From NCBI GenBank assembly GCA_029945375.1, contig CM057059.1, positions 3,782,001-3,846,000 of the forward strand: a DNA stretch of 64,000 bases. Reading direction: 5' to 3'. Position numbers and translations under genes: made by a program. The stretch comes from Agaricus subrufescens (Eukaryota > Basidiomycota > Agaricomycetes > Agaricales > Agaricaceae). Position 1 is the stretch's first letter, and each line of letters starts with the position of its first letter. Positions 1-10,722 of the stretch are shown here, piece by piece. The notes under the pieces were generated by a model. It saw nothing but the letters and a program-made list of their open reading frames with translations. It was not told where the DNA came from and ran no database searches.

Positions 1-118
1 TGAATCTGTATGCCAGCGAAGGGCATTAGCGGCAACATCATAGTGTATTTCAGCTGCATTAATGCAGAACTCCTCGGAGCGCGTTTGATCCATAAGAGAA
101 TCGCCCGAATACACACAA

Positions 119-1615
119 TTACTCTACCACGCTTCGAAAGCGCGTGAAGAGAGATGTGCCTTCGTGGATGAGCTTCAATGGGTAAAAGCCAACTTCAACA
201 ATATCATCGATATAGGAAGCATGATAAAACGTGATATGCTTTGTAAATGCATCGGAAGAAGAGGGAATGTCAAGTACAGAGTATAACTGCTGTAATGCAC
301 AGTAAAAGGCGGATTTCGGGATGCGGAGGAAGTTTGCTTGTATTTGGGCAGACGAGATAAAAAGGTTCTGGGGAAGCAAGTAGTAATCCGACTCATCCAT
401 GTCGGGCTTTGCGCTCAGGGTTGATGTCTCGATGCGCTGTGGGGGGTATAAAAGTAACGTTCCTAATATTTGTGCTGTGGTGGGTCGTATCACAGAAGGT
501 ATAGTCAAACAGATTTGTCGATAGAGAAGATCAAGAGCACGGTACGGGTTCAAGGAACCTGGTACACCAGCCCCTGCGATCATTCTAATGCATGCTTGCA
601 GGTTTTGTGAGGGATCACCAGCGTTGGCGTCCCGTACAAACCGGGTGATGGTAACGGCAAACGCAAACAAGCCGGATGCAACAGCAGCGATTTGATGGAG
701 GTAAATCTCCGGTGGCCAATCATCATCCAAGGATTCCCGGTGCCGTAAGCGAATTTGAGTGAACTCGTGTCGAAGGTACACCAAGACGTCTCTCTGAGCT
801 CCGTCGTCGTCAACCGATATCTCCACCCGCCGGCAGACCACTTGAAAATCTGGCTGCGTAAGCAGATACCTGAGATGCCATTCCGGCCTACTACAGATCA
901 TCCAGAGGAGGGGGAACTGGGAGACAGATCGAACATGATCGCTGATGAGTTCAACAAATTCGCATTGTGCTTCCTCATCTTTGTATTCGTCTAGTCCATT
1001 GATGACAATTAGGAGTGGATCCTGAGAATAGTGGAAGGATGCTGAGTCATGATAGTCCGAAAAGGATCGATGATGAGCTCTTTGAACTGAGCCTTTCGAT
1101 CCTTTTCTAGTATGGCCGGATTATCTGCCAGTTTCTGTGAGACGATATGTTTATAGATGGGATGTTTAATGGCAAGTTGATGGACAAGAGTGGGAATGAC
1201 ACCATCTGGATCGTCCCGATGGTTAGGTCTAGATAGGAAGCAGGCCCCGCCCAGGCAACCAGCCTCACTACGATCCTCAGCACTCGTTTGAGCAAGGGCA
1301 GATTTTCCCACTCCCTCCGGGCCAAGAACATACAGCATCCGCGACCCGCGTCCCGGGTCGACAATCTAATCTGTGATCTGCTCTCTCAGTTCTTGGCGAG
1401 TATCTGGATGGCACCGCGGTGGAGGATAACGGGCAGAAGAATCGACTTCGGCACCGGATATTCTTCTTGCTGCTAATAGTCTCATGACTAAGTAAGATAT
1501 TAGATGGTGAACAAAGGCAATATGGTATATACTTCGTACCTGCGCCTCCTCCAGAGTTGAATACATTGGAGACCATCGTAGGCTGGTTAATAACAAAATC
1601 GTGTGAATGAGCCAA
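119..1615 (-). pseudogene. NACHT/STAND-type NTPase, disrupted
   Basis: This is a relic of a fungal NLR-like NTPase, a class thought to act in non-self recognition and regulated cell death. The order is an N-terminal leader (SHDFVINQPTMVSNVFN), an intron near 1490-1541, the CHPDTR lead-in, a Walker A (GPEGVGKSALAQ) near 1300-1335, and then the Walker B region (LLIVINGLDEY) and SRPEWHLR on the 3' side. Two lesions break it. An in-frame TAG at 1366-1368 sits where this family normally has Trp (QITD-stop-IVDP). A one-base frameshift near 1020-1030 separates HPSTIL from the LLIVINGLDEY stretch. The protein stops at 119 soon after the NACHT helical region, with no ankyrin, WD or TPR repeats. No ATG lies in frame before residue SHDF, so the 5' end is unresolved and a further upstream exon is likely. 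The NACHT assignment is strong. Pseudogene status rests on the two lesions being real rather than assembly errors. Confidence 0.8.
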
Positions 1616-2603
1616 AAAATCTATTTGAAGGCACTTTTTGATCTTCAGCCTACGAAAATCTCACCCCGCCCCTGGTCATGGAACTCACAAGTTTGTTCTC
1701 GAGAATTTACGCCTGCTTGCTTGTGAAAGGATGTGGTTGATGATAGCAGAAGAGCAGGAAGTGGCGGTTGGGCATTCGTTCTGGAGGGTCCTGTCATAGG
1801 GTGCGTCTGCTATTCATTCATTAATGAGCACCTTTAACTTACCGTCCAACTGCAGAGAGTTTGTTGGACATTGTACAGCATGTTTATTAGACAAACGATC
1901 CTTTGTGGTGAATGATTAACGACTTTGAATTTTCTAAGAACATTTTGTTAGAGGTCCCACAATGGATGAGGTGCGTGAGGAACGAGTCGCCGTGTTGGTG
2001 GAGGCCAAGTTGAACTTTGTGCTTAAATTAGGTGACAGTATCATAGTCACATGCAACCTCTGCTGTCTTCCCTGCGGCGTTGAACAGGTAGCAATCAACA
2101 CTCTTGATAACCTTTTTCACACACTAATTCCTCGCCATCCTTGATATCGGGAACCAAGATCAATCATGTAGACGAGCATCTGATCAGCTAATATAAGTGT
2201 TCATTCTGATCTTGAGGCAAGCACTTTATGGAACTGAAAAAACTCCGGTGCAACTGATGCGAGTGAATGCCATATCCGATTCCGAGAACACCACACAATC
2301 CCTGTTCCATCTTGTTTTGTGTATCCATTTTTGGTCACTATCTGTGTTTGGGCTCAGCCGGTCGGATTTATGAGTGAGCGGTGATCAGTGCTGAATATAT
2401 CACTACTAGAGCGGTAGAAGACGACATGTGTGATGAAAAATTGAAGCACAAGCGGCGACGGCATACCAGTACCCCGACCTATCGGGTTTGGCGCTGATGA
2501 GGGTACTTACCACCTGTAGTTTGACGGTTCATATAACAGTACGTATCAAACCTCGAAAAATGTACCTACTCGGCCCCATTTGCATTCCACTCATTCTGAA
2601 GGA
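1616..2603. other. intergenic, no supported gene
   Basis: I see no family-like reading frame here. A 60-codon open frame at 1962-2144 (+) has no recognisable features. The region probably holds the 5' parts of the NACHT relic and the promoter of the membrane protein gene that starts at 2604. Confidence 0.4.
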
Positions 2604-3587
2604 ATGCATACCCTCATCTCGAACATTTTTGTAGGTTTCTTGCTGTTATCCACTACCGTTGCGGGGGTGGTTAATGTCACTGTGGACGATATGGATGCTT
2701 CTATATCGTATGAACCGCCTAGTGGATGGAATCAAGGTCAATCGTGTGGTGACTGTACTGCAAATCTTCAGAAAGATCTGTTATACCAGTCAACTTGGCA
2801 CGATGGAACGGTATGAACTGAATAGTCGCATCTTCTCCAAATTTCTACTAAGACAACCCCTAGTATTACCCTAAACAAGACCAAGTAAAGGATGTAGAGT
2901 TTAACTTTACAGGTGAATATTTCAGCAGCGCGAGAAGGTTTCTCGTACCAACATCAAAATCTCAACAGGCGTCGCTGTATATGTTTACTGTGTTCTCTCA
3001 AACTCATTGGATGACCACCCAGCAGGTCGGAGTGACATGTCGTTTTTTGTAGATGACGAATTGTCTGGTGGATTTTATCGAGAAGCGGACCCCCAGGGTC
3101 CGAGCTTTGTTTACAACGTTTCTGTTTTTGCGAATACGTCTTTTGCAGATGGTGAACATAAACTTGTTATACGGAATGGACGTCCAGGCGGACGGTTGGC
3201 AATTACTCTGCTGGATCGTATTATTTATACGTCAGTATTCGCTCCATCGCTTTTCTCTTCTTACCACTGACACTGGGTGGAAACAGCAAAAATGAAAGTG
3301 AAATTGATACGAGTCTGGCTAGACAGCCTGATGGCCATAAAAAGGCTCGACTTCTGGAGATACTCGAGGGCGTTTTGGGCGGAGTTGGTTGTATCCTCCT
3401 GATCGCTTGTGGGTATATTTGGTTTAGGCGGCGTCGAAGTCGTTCTCGTGTTGCACATGTGTCACCTTGGCATTCAAATGCGGAGGAAGGGGTTGAGGGC
3501 GCTATGAGTGCAGATCCGCCTGCATATGTCGAAATACATATCGAGGAAAGAGTGTTGAGTAGGAAAAGTCCGGTGCATGCTAGCTAG
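2604..3587 (+). CDS. secreted-domain single-pass membrane protein with PPxY tail (copy 1)
   Basis: Four exons are supported by GT-AG introns and by the neighbouring paralogue: 2604-2810, 2864-2912, 2969-3230 and 3287-3587. The product starts with a signal peptide (MHTLISNIFVGFLLLSTTVAGVV). A beta-sandwich-like ectodomain follows, with VTVDDMDASISY, WNQGQSCGDC and STWHD motifs and several N-glycosylation sites (VSVFANTS). It then has one transmembrane helix (VLGGVGCILLIACGYIWF), an Arg-rich stop-transfer and a cytoplasmic tail. The tail holds ADPPAY, a PPxY motif of the kind bound by WW domains of Rsp5/Nedd4 ubiquitin ligases. The architecture is common in Agaricomycete genomes, usually annotated as hypothetical, and I know of no defined function. 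An upstream in-frame TTG is ignored; the ATG at 2604 gives a good signal peptide. Turnover through Rsp5 is inference only. Confidence 0.8.
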
Positions 3588-3913
3588 CGCTGTATGTTTA
3601 TTTAGACAAATGTGGACTAACTGATGATCACGGGGAGGCAGTGATGAAGTCAACAGTGACTTGATCAATCATTTAATACTGAAGAGAACCGTAGCGACAG
3701 GCCTGATGAGAGTCCTTTCCGTATACGTAGGAAAAGGTTCTAACTGTGATTTGTGATGGGTCTTGTACAGAAAACATTGATGGTTGAGAGCAACTAATAC
3801 GTCTGGGATCTTTGAGCTTGGTAACAGTATCAGACTCGCTTTGATTAACTTGTACGTGTATATGTATATATACTCCTGAATTGATCCTTTTGCATTCTGA
3901 CCTCCCTTTCATC
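3588..3913. other. spacer between tandem paralogues
   Basis: A 326-bp spacer holding the 3' end of copy 1 and the promoter of copy 2. A TATATA-rich stretch (3857-3871) lies about 45 bp before the ATG of copy 2. No gene is seen. Confidence 0.4.
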
Positions 3914-4836
3914 ATGAACACTGCGTTACTGAAAGTTTTGGGCATGTTGATGTTGTTGTGCATTGCGAGTGCGGACATGGTCAACATCACTGTGGACGAC
4001 ACGGATGCATCCATATTATATCTACCACCCGATGATTGGAGTGAAGACCAATCCTGTGGGACCTGTTCTGCCAATGTCGAGAAGGACCAGACGTATCAGT
4101 CGACTTGGCATGATATTACGGTATGGTCACACTCATGACGATTCTCCCGATTGTTCTTAAAGACGACGCCAGTACCTTCCTGATTCGAGTCCAGAATTGG
4201 ACGTAGAGTTCAACTTTACAGGTAAGCACTTGACAAGATGGTCAGCCCAAGAATTTGGCACATGGAATACAGACGTTGCGGTATACGTTTACCGTATTCT
4301 CTCGAATTCATTGGACGGGGTCACGGCGGGGACCAGTGACATGTCGTTCTTTGTGGATGGCGAGTCGTCGGATGAATTCTATCGGGAGGCGGACCCCATG
4401 GGCCCTAAATTTGTGTACAATGCGTCTGTATTTGCAAACACGTCTCTAGCAGACGGAGAACATAGACTGGTCATTCGGAATGGACGGCCCGATAGAGGGT
4501 GGTCGATCATGTTGCTGGATCGCATGTAGTTGCCTTTTTTTTTGACATGCATTTTGCTTACTTTGAAACAGGAAGAACCAAGGGGGGTCTGATGGACGCA
4601 AGAATGGGATAGTCGGGGGAGTTCTTGGGGGAGTGTGCTGCGTGCTGCTCGCGGCCGGCGGCTGGGTTTGGTTCCGCAGGCGCACATCACGCCGTGGCAG
4701 CCGGCCGGGCGCGCGGATCCGCCCGCGTACCGGGAAGTGCGCAAACGTCGGTAGCCGTGGGAATGGATCGATAAAGCAGTGGCTGTGCGGGTGCAGACTT
4801 TTGCGCGACAGCGATGGACAGCGTCGTCCCTGCTGA
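3914..4836 (+). CDS. secreted-domain single-pass membrane protein (copy 2), C-tail frameshifted
   Basis: Tandem paralogue of the preceding gene with the same four-exon plan and the same motif order. It has a signal peptide (MNTALLKVLGMLMLLCIASA), NITVDDTDASILY, SCGTC, STWHD, LDVEFNFT, a glycosylated ectodomain (SVFANTS), a transmembrane helix (VGGVLGGVCCVLLAAGGWVWF) and an Arg-rich stop-transfer. Just after FRRR the frame that would align with copy 1 (TPWQP...ADPPAYREV, ending at a stop at 4752-4754) is offset from the transmembrane frame. As it stands the open frame runs on through GC-rich DNA to a stop at 4834-4836, past the start codon of the karyopherin gene at 4814. Either this copy has lost its PPxY tail by a small indel or the assembly lacks a base. 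The third intron (about 4528-4572, starting GTAGTT) is inferred from the paralogue. Confidence 0.65.
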
Positions 4837-7800
4837 AATCACGGCCGAACTGACCCAGATCCTCTCCAACCTCGTCCAGGGCGACAACGAGATCCGCCAA
4901 AAGTGCGCCCCCGCCGAGTGCTGAGCTGACTAGCTGACCCGTGCTGCAGTGCCGAGCAGGCCGTCAACGAGCGACTCGCCCAGACGCCCGAGCTCTATCT
5001 CCTCGCCCTCGGCCAGTTTGCGATCGTCGCCGAGCTCGATGTCATGCGCTCCTTCTCGCTCGTGCTCCTCCGCAGGCTCCTCTTCAGGGTCTCCCCCGCC
5101 ACTCCCCAGCCCCACCAGCCGCGACTGACCCTCTACGACCACCTCTCGTCCAACACGCTCACCACTCTCCAGCGCCTCCTCCTCTACTCCCTCTCCCACG
5201 AACGGGCCACCGACGTGCGCAAAAAGGCCGTCGACACCATCACCGATCTCTCCAAACAGGAAATGGCCCGAGGCCGCCCTTGGCACGCCCTCCAGCTCCA
5301 GGCGTTTGCTATCGCCCAGGTCCAGGTCGCCGAGCATGGCGTCTCTCCCGATGCTCTCAGGGAAAGCGCTTTCCGTATCTTTGCCGGCTGTCCCAACCTC
5401 GTCGTCGATCTACAGGCGGACGGTGTTTTGGGTGTATTCCAGAAGGGTCTTCAAGACAACGAGAGTGTCGCTGTGGGTGTTCTCCTTTTAGTCCCTGCTT
5501 GTATGCGCTAAGGTCAATGTTCAGGTCCGTCATGCTGCTCTTCTTGCCGCAGTCGAATACTTCTCTGCCGCCGATTCTCAACAGCTCGCCCGATCTCTGT
5601 CTCTCATGTATCCCATGCTCGAAACCGTACACGTCCTGTCACAGTCTCTCTCACAACCCTCCACCACGACGAAAACGGTCTATCAGCAGATCACTCAGTT
5701 CCTTACCACCCTGACGCCGCTGTGCACCTCCCATCCAACCCTCTTCGCTCCGCACTTGCAAGCCATCCTTTCTTTCCTCCCACAGCTAATCCTTCCCGCT
5801 GTCGACAGTGGCCCCACTCCGACTGTCAAGGTACCATTCCCTTCCAGTGCATCAAAGCAGAGCGCCTTCGAGTTCCCTCCTCCCTCGGCATCTTCAACTC
5901 ATGAACCGGAATTGGACGAAGAGGCCGAGGCTCGTTCTACAATGCGACTTACTGCTCTAGAATTTATGATTAGTCTTTCTGAAGCTCGTCCCAGCATGGT
6001 ACGAAAAAACGAGAATTGGGTGGGCGTGATAGTCCGCGCATGTCTGGAGGGTATGGGTGAATTGGACGAGGACGAGGATATTGATCTTTGGTTAAAGGAG
6101 GACGTAAATCCCTTCTATCCTTATCCTTATTCTCTTGGCTGATTTTTCTCTCTAGCCATCTGTGCAATCAAGTGCGGCAGACGACTCGCCTCCGTCACTG
6201 TACGAACAGTCTCTCGACCGTATTGCTTGCGCCCTTGGTGGCCGTGCCGTACTCCCCCCGGCGTTCCAACAAATACCTTCGATGCTTGCCAGCTACGACT
6301 GGAGAGCGCGTCACGCAGGTCTCATCGCAATCGCTTCTATTGCTGAGGGTACTGGTAAGGTGATGTTGAACGAGCTAGGAAAAATCGTCGAGTAAGCAAT
6401 GAAACCTACTATCTCATTCTTCTTATTTCTTATCCCTCATAGTCTGGTCACCCCCATGTTCCGAGATTCCCATCCACGTGTGCGTCATGCCGCTTGTCAA
6501 TGCGTGTGGGTAATCGTCCTCTTCGTATAGCACCTTACTGACCAACTATAGAGGTCAACTATGCACAGACCTCGAGGTACATCTGACTATCATCCAATGC
6601 TAAGGTACCTTCCTCATATTTTCCTCGCAGGAAGTCATGCAAGAACGATACCACCAACAGCTTTTTGCTGTACTGATCCCCACCCTCGAAGACCCCGAAG
6701 CCCGGCAAGTCAACTCCATATTCATCTGAGCGCTGACTGATTATCGTCTAGTGTGCATTCGCATGCTGCTGCCGCCCTCATCAATTTCTGCGAAGGCGTA
6801 GAACATGATACCCTTATCCCATACCTCGATCCCATTGTTGAACGACTTTTGCGATTGCTAAACCCGGGAGGCGATGAATCCCTTGTGAAGCGTTATGTCC
6901 AGGAACAAGCTATAACGACTCTCGCTATGGTCGCTGATGCTAGCGAAGCCACTTTTGCCAAGCATTACCCTACCATTATGCCGTTACTGCTCAACGTGCT
7001 ACGTAACGCGGATAAGCCGGAACATCAAAAATTGCGGATAAAAGCTATGGAGTGTGCAGGACTCGTTGGTATGTGTTTGCATTCTTCCTTTTTTGTTCGC
7101 CTGCCGATCTCTTGTAGCTATTGCCGTTGGTCGTGATATCTTTCGTCCAGACTCTGCGACTCTCATAGAATTACTGATACGCATTCAAAGTATGTAAATC
7201 CTCCTTTCATTTTGAAAGTTCTTTTCTTATCACACACGCATTAGAGAGCCCTGTAGACCCAAATGATACCCAACTAGGGTATTATCTTATTTCAACATGG
7301 GCAAAAATCGGACAAGCGCTTGGTGAAGAGTTTGACCCGTATCTCCCTTTGGTCATGCCCAACATCCTCAAAACCGCTAGTGCCAAGACCGACATCTCTG
7401 TATATGGTACGCTATAGTGTCTCTTCTGTGAAGAGTCGCATTATTGATCAACATGTCTACCAGAAGACGATGATGAAGATTCGAATAATGAACGTGAGGG
7501 CTGGGAGACTGTAACTGTTGATGGGCGGACGATGGGTATCAAGACTTCGGCTCTTGAAGAAAAATGTCAAGCGTTTGAGACTTTATTGATTTATTGTTCG
7601 ACTCTTGGAGGGAAATATGCGGCGTATTTGTCGCAGACATTGGAGATTTGTATACCTTGTCTCAAGTTTGATTTTCATGAAGGGGTTAGGGAGGCAAGCG
7701 CTATGTAAGTAGCACCTTGTGTTGTTTGTGTGACGTGTCTTGACTCTTTATGCAGGCTTGTTCCAAGGCTTCTTGATTCGGGAAAACTAAGCAATACGCT

Positions 7801-8218
7801 TACACCGCAAATGGTCACAGCAACTTTTAATCAACTTATCTCGTGTATCCGAACCGAGCCTGACTCATCATTCCTCGCATCTCTATACAAATGCTTTACA
7901 GAATCATTACAAGTAATCGGAGGACCTTCAAATCTACCACAGGAATACCACGTCGGGATTATCGATGCGACGAAACATCAACTTCAAGCGTTGGCCGACA
8001 AACGACGATCGAGAGCGAATAGGTTGGCGGGGGATCCGGATGTGGATAGAGAGGATATAGCTCTGTATGAGCAGTTTGAGGAGTTTTCGTTGCAGGAGAT
8101 GGATAGGATGTTGGGAGATTTGGATAGGAATCATCCGTTGAGGATTGCCGTTTCGAGTGTGAGGGAGTTGGGGGTGAATGAATGGGAGGGAGAGGAGGAT
8201 GGGGAGGTGGGGTTGTGA
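4814..8218 (+). CDS. karyopherin / importin-beta family, Kap121 (importin-5)-like
   Basis: Nuclear transport receptor that carries cargo through the nuclear pore under Ran control. The N-terminus is MDSVVPAEITAELTQIL. After an intron removing about 4891-4938 comes RQNAEQAVNERLAQTPELYLL, the conserved first HEAT repeat of Kap121/importin-5. Further family stretches include MRSFSLVLLRRLLFR, RGRPWHALQLQ, LASYDWRARHAGLIAI, FRDSHPRVRHAACQC, HSHAAAALINFCEGV and KLRIKAMECAGLV. About twelve exons give roughly 950 residues. A Glu/Asp-rich insertion lies near 5890-5940. The protein ends in a charged linker (ADKRRSRANR... EQFEEFSLQEMDRML... NEWEGEEDGEVGL) after LASLYKCFTESLQVIGG. Yeast Kap121 is about 1,090 residues and continues with more HEAT repeats. 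None can be found downstream here, so the C-terminus looks short. The first exons are distinctly GC-rich compared with flanking DNA. Confidence 0.9.
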
Positions 8219-8324
8219 GAGGATTTGCCTGTTTTTTTGTTTGGCTTATTCTTTATGTATTACTATGTAGTGGCGACCCTGCTTTGGATATTGGGGGCTT
8301 GTTTTTGCTTGGATATGGACGGAT

Positions 8325-8553
8325 GGTGCCTTAATCCGTGATATTGATCCCTGCCCTTGATAGGTACACTTCCCGTAACCGTTATGATGTTCCATGCGAT
8401 ATTGATACCTCTGTAATAGTCATGCTTCTCATTCAGGCTATTTCCATTGGTATCGATCACTATTCTCCCTTGACAAGCATGAATGTAGTGGATTGGTTCA
8501 AATCATCCAGAGATAAGGTTGTGCCGGTGCACGAAAGAAGAGGGTAGTCAAGG
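8325..8553 (+). repeat. dispersed repeat alpha, copy 1
   Basis: About 230 bp, similar over its length to 9715-9955 in direct orientation. Shared landmarks are CGTGATATTGA, CTGCCCTTGATAGGTA, CTTCCCGTAACC, TTCCATTGGTATCGATCAC and GGTTGGTTCAA-type ends. Short open frames here are not conserved between the copies, so it is treated as non-coding. Confidence 0.7.
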
Positions 8554-8557
8554 TGTG

Positions 8558-8661
8558 TCTATACGCCATTGTTGCAGAGGATTTAACACGGAAGAAAAAA
8601 CATAGGCTGCGGACCTTTCGCTGATACGACGCCACCGCTGATGGTGACATGTGTACATCAT
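8558..8661 (+). repeat. dispersed repeat beta, copy 1
   Basis: About 100 bp starting TACGCCATTGTTGCAG and including ACGCCACCGCTGATGGTGAC. A diverged direct copy lies at 10205-10323. Here alpha and beta are adjacent, whereas in the second locus about 250 bp separates them. Confidence 0.65.
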
Positions 8662-8888
8662 AATACTGACTGAACCCATGCTTTCACAAAGCCCGCATGT
8701 GGTCACCGGTAGTGAATCTGTCTGTTACTCATGGAGAAAACGCTGCTAATATCATGTACCTATTCCCATGTCACATATTCTTTGACAGATTCTCCCCACT
8801 GCTCTCGAATTCCTGACCAAATAGGTGCTAGTTCCTGCGAGAATATATAAGAGAGAGCCATTGTATCATGTGCTTAGCCATTGACAAT

Positions 8889-9279
8889 ATGCAAATGCGA
8901 ACTCCTCTTACTATTCTTCTCCCTCTCTGCATGTTGTTTGTCGTAAAGACTCACTCTGCGCCAACTAAAACCTCTGATGAACTCGATGCATCCCGTGCGT
9001 AAGAGCACAAAAAAAATAATTAAATGTTGTAAAACTGAAATTTGCGGTATAGATCCTAGCCGTAGAAGTCTTGCTGGCTTTTCCGCTGCAACTCCTGTTA
9101 TTGCTCACGCCGGAGATCAACTGGCTCGCGACGGCCATACTCCTTGTGATAGCGATGTTCCTTGTGACAGCCATATTGCCCGTGATAGACGTGCTCCCCG
9201 AGATGACCGCATCCCTCGAGCTCATAGCAGTCTCGCTGGTCTTTCACGCGTCACTGTTGGTAATGTGAAATTGGAATGA
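8889..9279 (+). CDS. small secreted Asp/His/Arg-rich protein
   Basis: Two exons. Exon 1 starts at ATG 8889 and encodes a clear signal peptide (MQMRTPLTILLPLCMLFVVKTHSA) followed by PTKTSDELDAS. An intron of about 60 nt (GTGCGTAAG ... GCGGTATAG) leads to exon 2 ending at 9279. The mature part is about 80 residues with irregular repeats of the type RDGH/CDSD/CDSH/RDRR (ARDGHTPCDSDVPCDSHIAR). It has no known domain. An in-frame ATG at 8868 would lengthen the leader. The frame choice is supported by a partial copy at 12562-12744, where only this frame stays open. Dibasic sites are few, so a Kex2-processed peptide precursor is possible but not shown. Candidate secreted effector-like protein; function unknown. 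Confidence 0.55.
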
Positions 9280-9716
9280 ATAGTTTTGTCAACTTCTCGG
9301 AAGTAGTTAAATTAAGCTTCCATTAAGTACAATGTAAAGTCGGGTTTTACCATGTAGCTACAGGTGAAAATTAGCACTTCATTTATCAGTAAACCACTCT
9401 CAAGTACCTTAAAGCTTGTTGAGGGCTCGGAGCCCTGAGAACCAAGTCACCAATTCATGAGCTGTATTACGAACGACTCGGATTGTCGATATGTTCAAGG
9501 CCTACAACTGACTTCAAGAGACATGTAGAGTAAATTCATTGACATCAACTGGCAACAAATAATATGGCTATCGGTAGTCTCGTCCAAATCCTTTATACCT
9601 TCCGCCCACTCCTCCGGATTAATGTCGGCAGAACTTCATCGAAACCTTGTCGGGACTGAACACACTCCCTGACATAAGCAAACAAAAGCTGTTCCGCGCG
9701 CCGTTAAAAAGTCAAG
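9069..9716 (+). repeat. duplicated segment gamma, copy 1
   Basis: About 650 bp spanning exon 2 of the small secreted protein gene and its 3' flank. It is matched in direct orientation by 12578-13180. Shared stretches include GTGAAATTGGAATGAATAGT, AATTAAGCTTCCA, GGCAACAAATAATA and GGCTATCGGTAGTC. Indels within the coding part preserve the reading frame. Confidence 0.75.
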
Positions 9717-9955
9717 GTGCATTAATACGTGATATTGACCTCTGCCCTTGATAGGTATACTTCCCGTAACCATTATGATGTTCCTTGCGATATTCGTATC
9801 TATGTAAAAATCATACTTCTCATTACGACTACTTCCATTGGTATCGATCACTACTCTCCTTGATCAGCACGAAGGTAATAAGTAGGTTGGTTCAAGTCAT
9901 CTATAAATAAGGTTGTGTCTGTGGACGAGAAAAGAAGGGAATCAAGGTATGAACT
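9715..9955 (+). repeat. dispersed repeat alpha, copy 2
   Basis: Direct, diverged copy of 8325-8553. It abuts the end of duplicated segment gamma, which suggests the local duplications are nested or were built in several steps. Confidence 0.7.
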
Positions 9956-10204
9956 GTCCCTCAATAAGGTGGTGGATTTTTGAACCTTGGATTATTATCA
10001 TTTTTTCTATCCGAATAAGACAACAGGCATTGCTCAATCTTTTATCATGACAAGACTGTAATAGTGTCACGGTTTCAATACAAAATGGTCCATATGTCAC
10101 ATAAAAGATTGGATAAATGAAAGAGATTCGATAATGATCAATAATCCAGCTGTCTTATTGACTGACTGGTGTGGTGTGTGTGTATAATCACTCTTTGACT
10201 CCTG

Positions 10205-10323
10205 TATAAAGAATTATATAAATCATACGCCATTGTTGTAGACGATTTAATACGGAAGAAAGAACACAGGCCACAGACTTTTTGCTGATGCGACGCCACC
10301 GCTAGTGGTGACGTGTGTGCATC
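10205..10323 (+). repeat. dispersed repeat beta, copy 2
   Basis: Diverged copy of 8558-8661 (ATACGCCATTGTTGTAGACG, GACGCCACCGCTAGTGGTGA). Confidence 0.65.
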
Positions 10324-10722
10324 AATTTCTTTTTTTTTTACTAAACCCAGACTAAACCTCATGCGATCTCCGAAACAGCGACGCTCGGCACCCAGTTGGC
10401 ATCCCTTTCATCACAGGACAATTATTAATCATTCGTGAATCGTCTTCCTCGCATGGAAATGGCTGAGTCAGTGTTTCCCTCTGTCTTACGGTGCATTGCT
10501 TACGATGCGCCTGAGTAAAAGGCCAGTACATCATTGCGCCGAGGTGAGTACGTGTCCGGCCAAGAAGATTCATGTACGGCGGCTTGGGGAGTTTCACTGA
10601 TGCTCTTCGAAGTTATCCCCGGTCGGCCGCGGTTCCACATCCATAAAATGCGTTCAGTGGACCAGGCTTCGTACAGCAACAAACTCTTCTTTATTCCTTC
10701 AGTCCCTTCTTCCCCCCTAAAC

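Larger units (their letters stand above)
8219..8888. other. intergenic with duplicated blocks
   Basis: 3' flank of the karyopherin gene. It carries two blocks (8325-8553 and 8558-8661) that recur diverged at 9715-9955 and 10205-10323. A TATATAAG-type element near 8845 precedes the small secreted protein gene. Confidence 0.4.
9280..10722. other. repeat-rich intergenic region
   Basis: Contains the 3' half of segment gamma, repeat alpha copy 2, repeat beta copy 2 and the promoter of the questin-oxidase-like gene. No open frame is conserved or recognisable. Confidence 0.4.

Noticed and set aside
4379..5337. Long antisense open frames (173 and 135 codons)
   Set aside because: Shadows of copy 2 and of the GC-rich first exons of the karyopherin gene. 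No family resemblance.
8490..8510. GGTTCAAATC resembling a tRNA B box in repeat alpha
   Set aside because: No A box at proper spacing, no cloverleaf, and the motif is not kept cleanly in the second copy. No tRNA or SINE called.
9071..9268. Very hydrophobic open frame (LLLLLTPEINWLATAILLVIAM...) overlapping the small secreted protein exon
   Set aside because: It is a shifted reading of the repetitive exon. In the duplicated copy this frame contains a stop, while the Asp/His/Arg-rich frame stays open.
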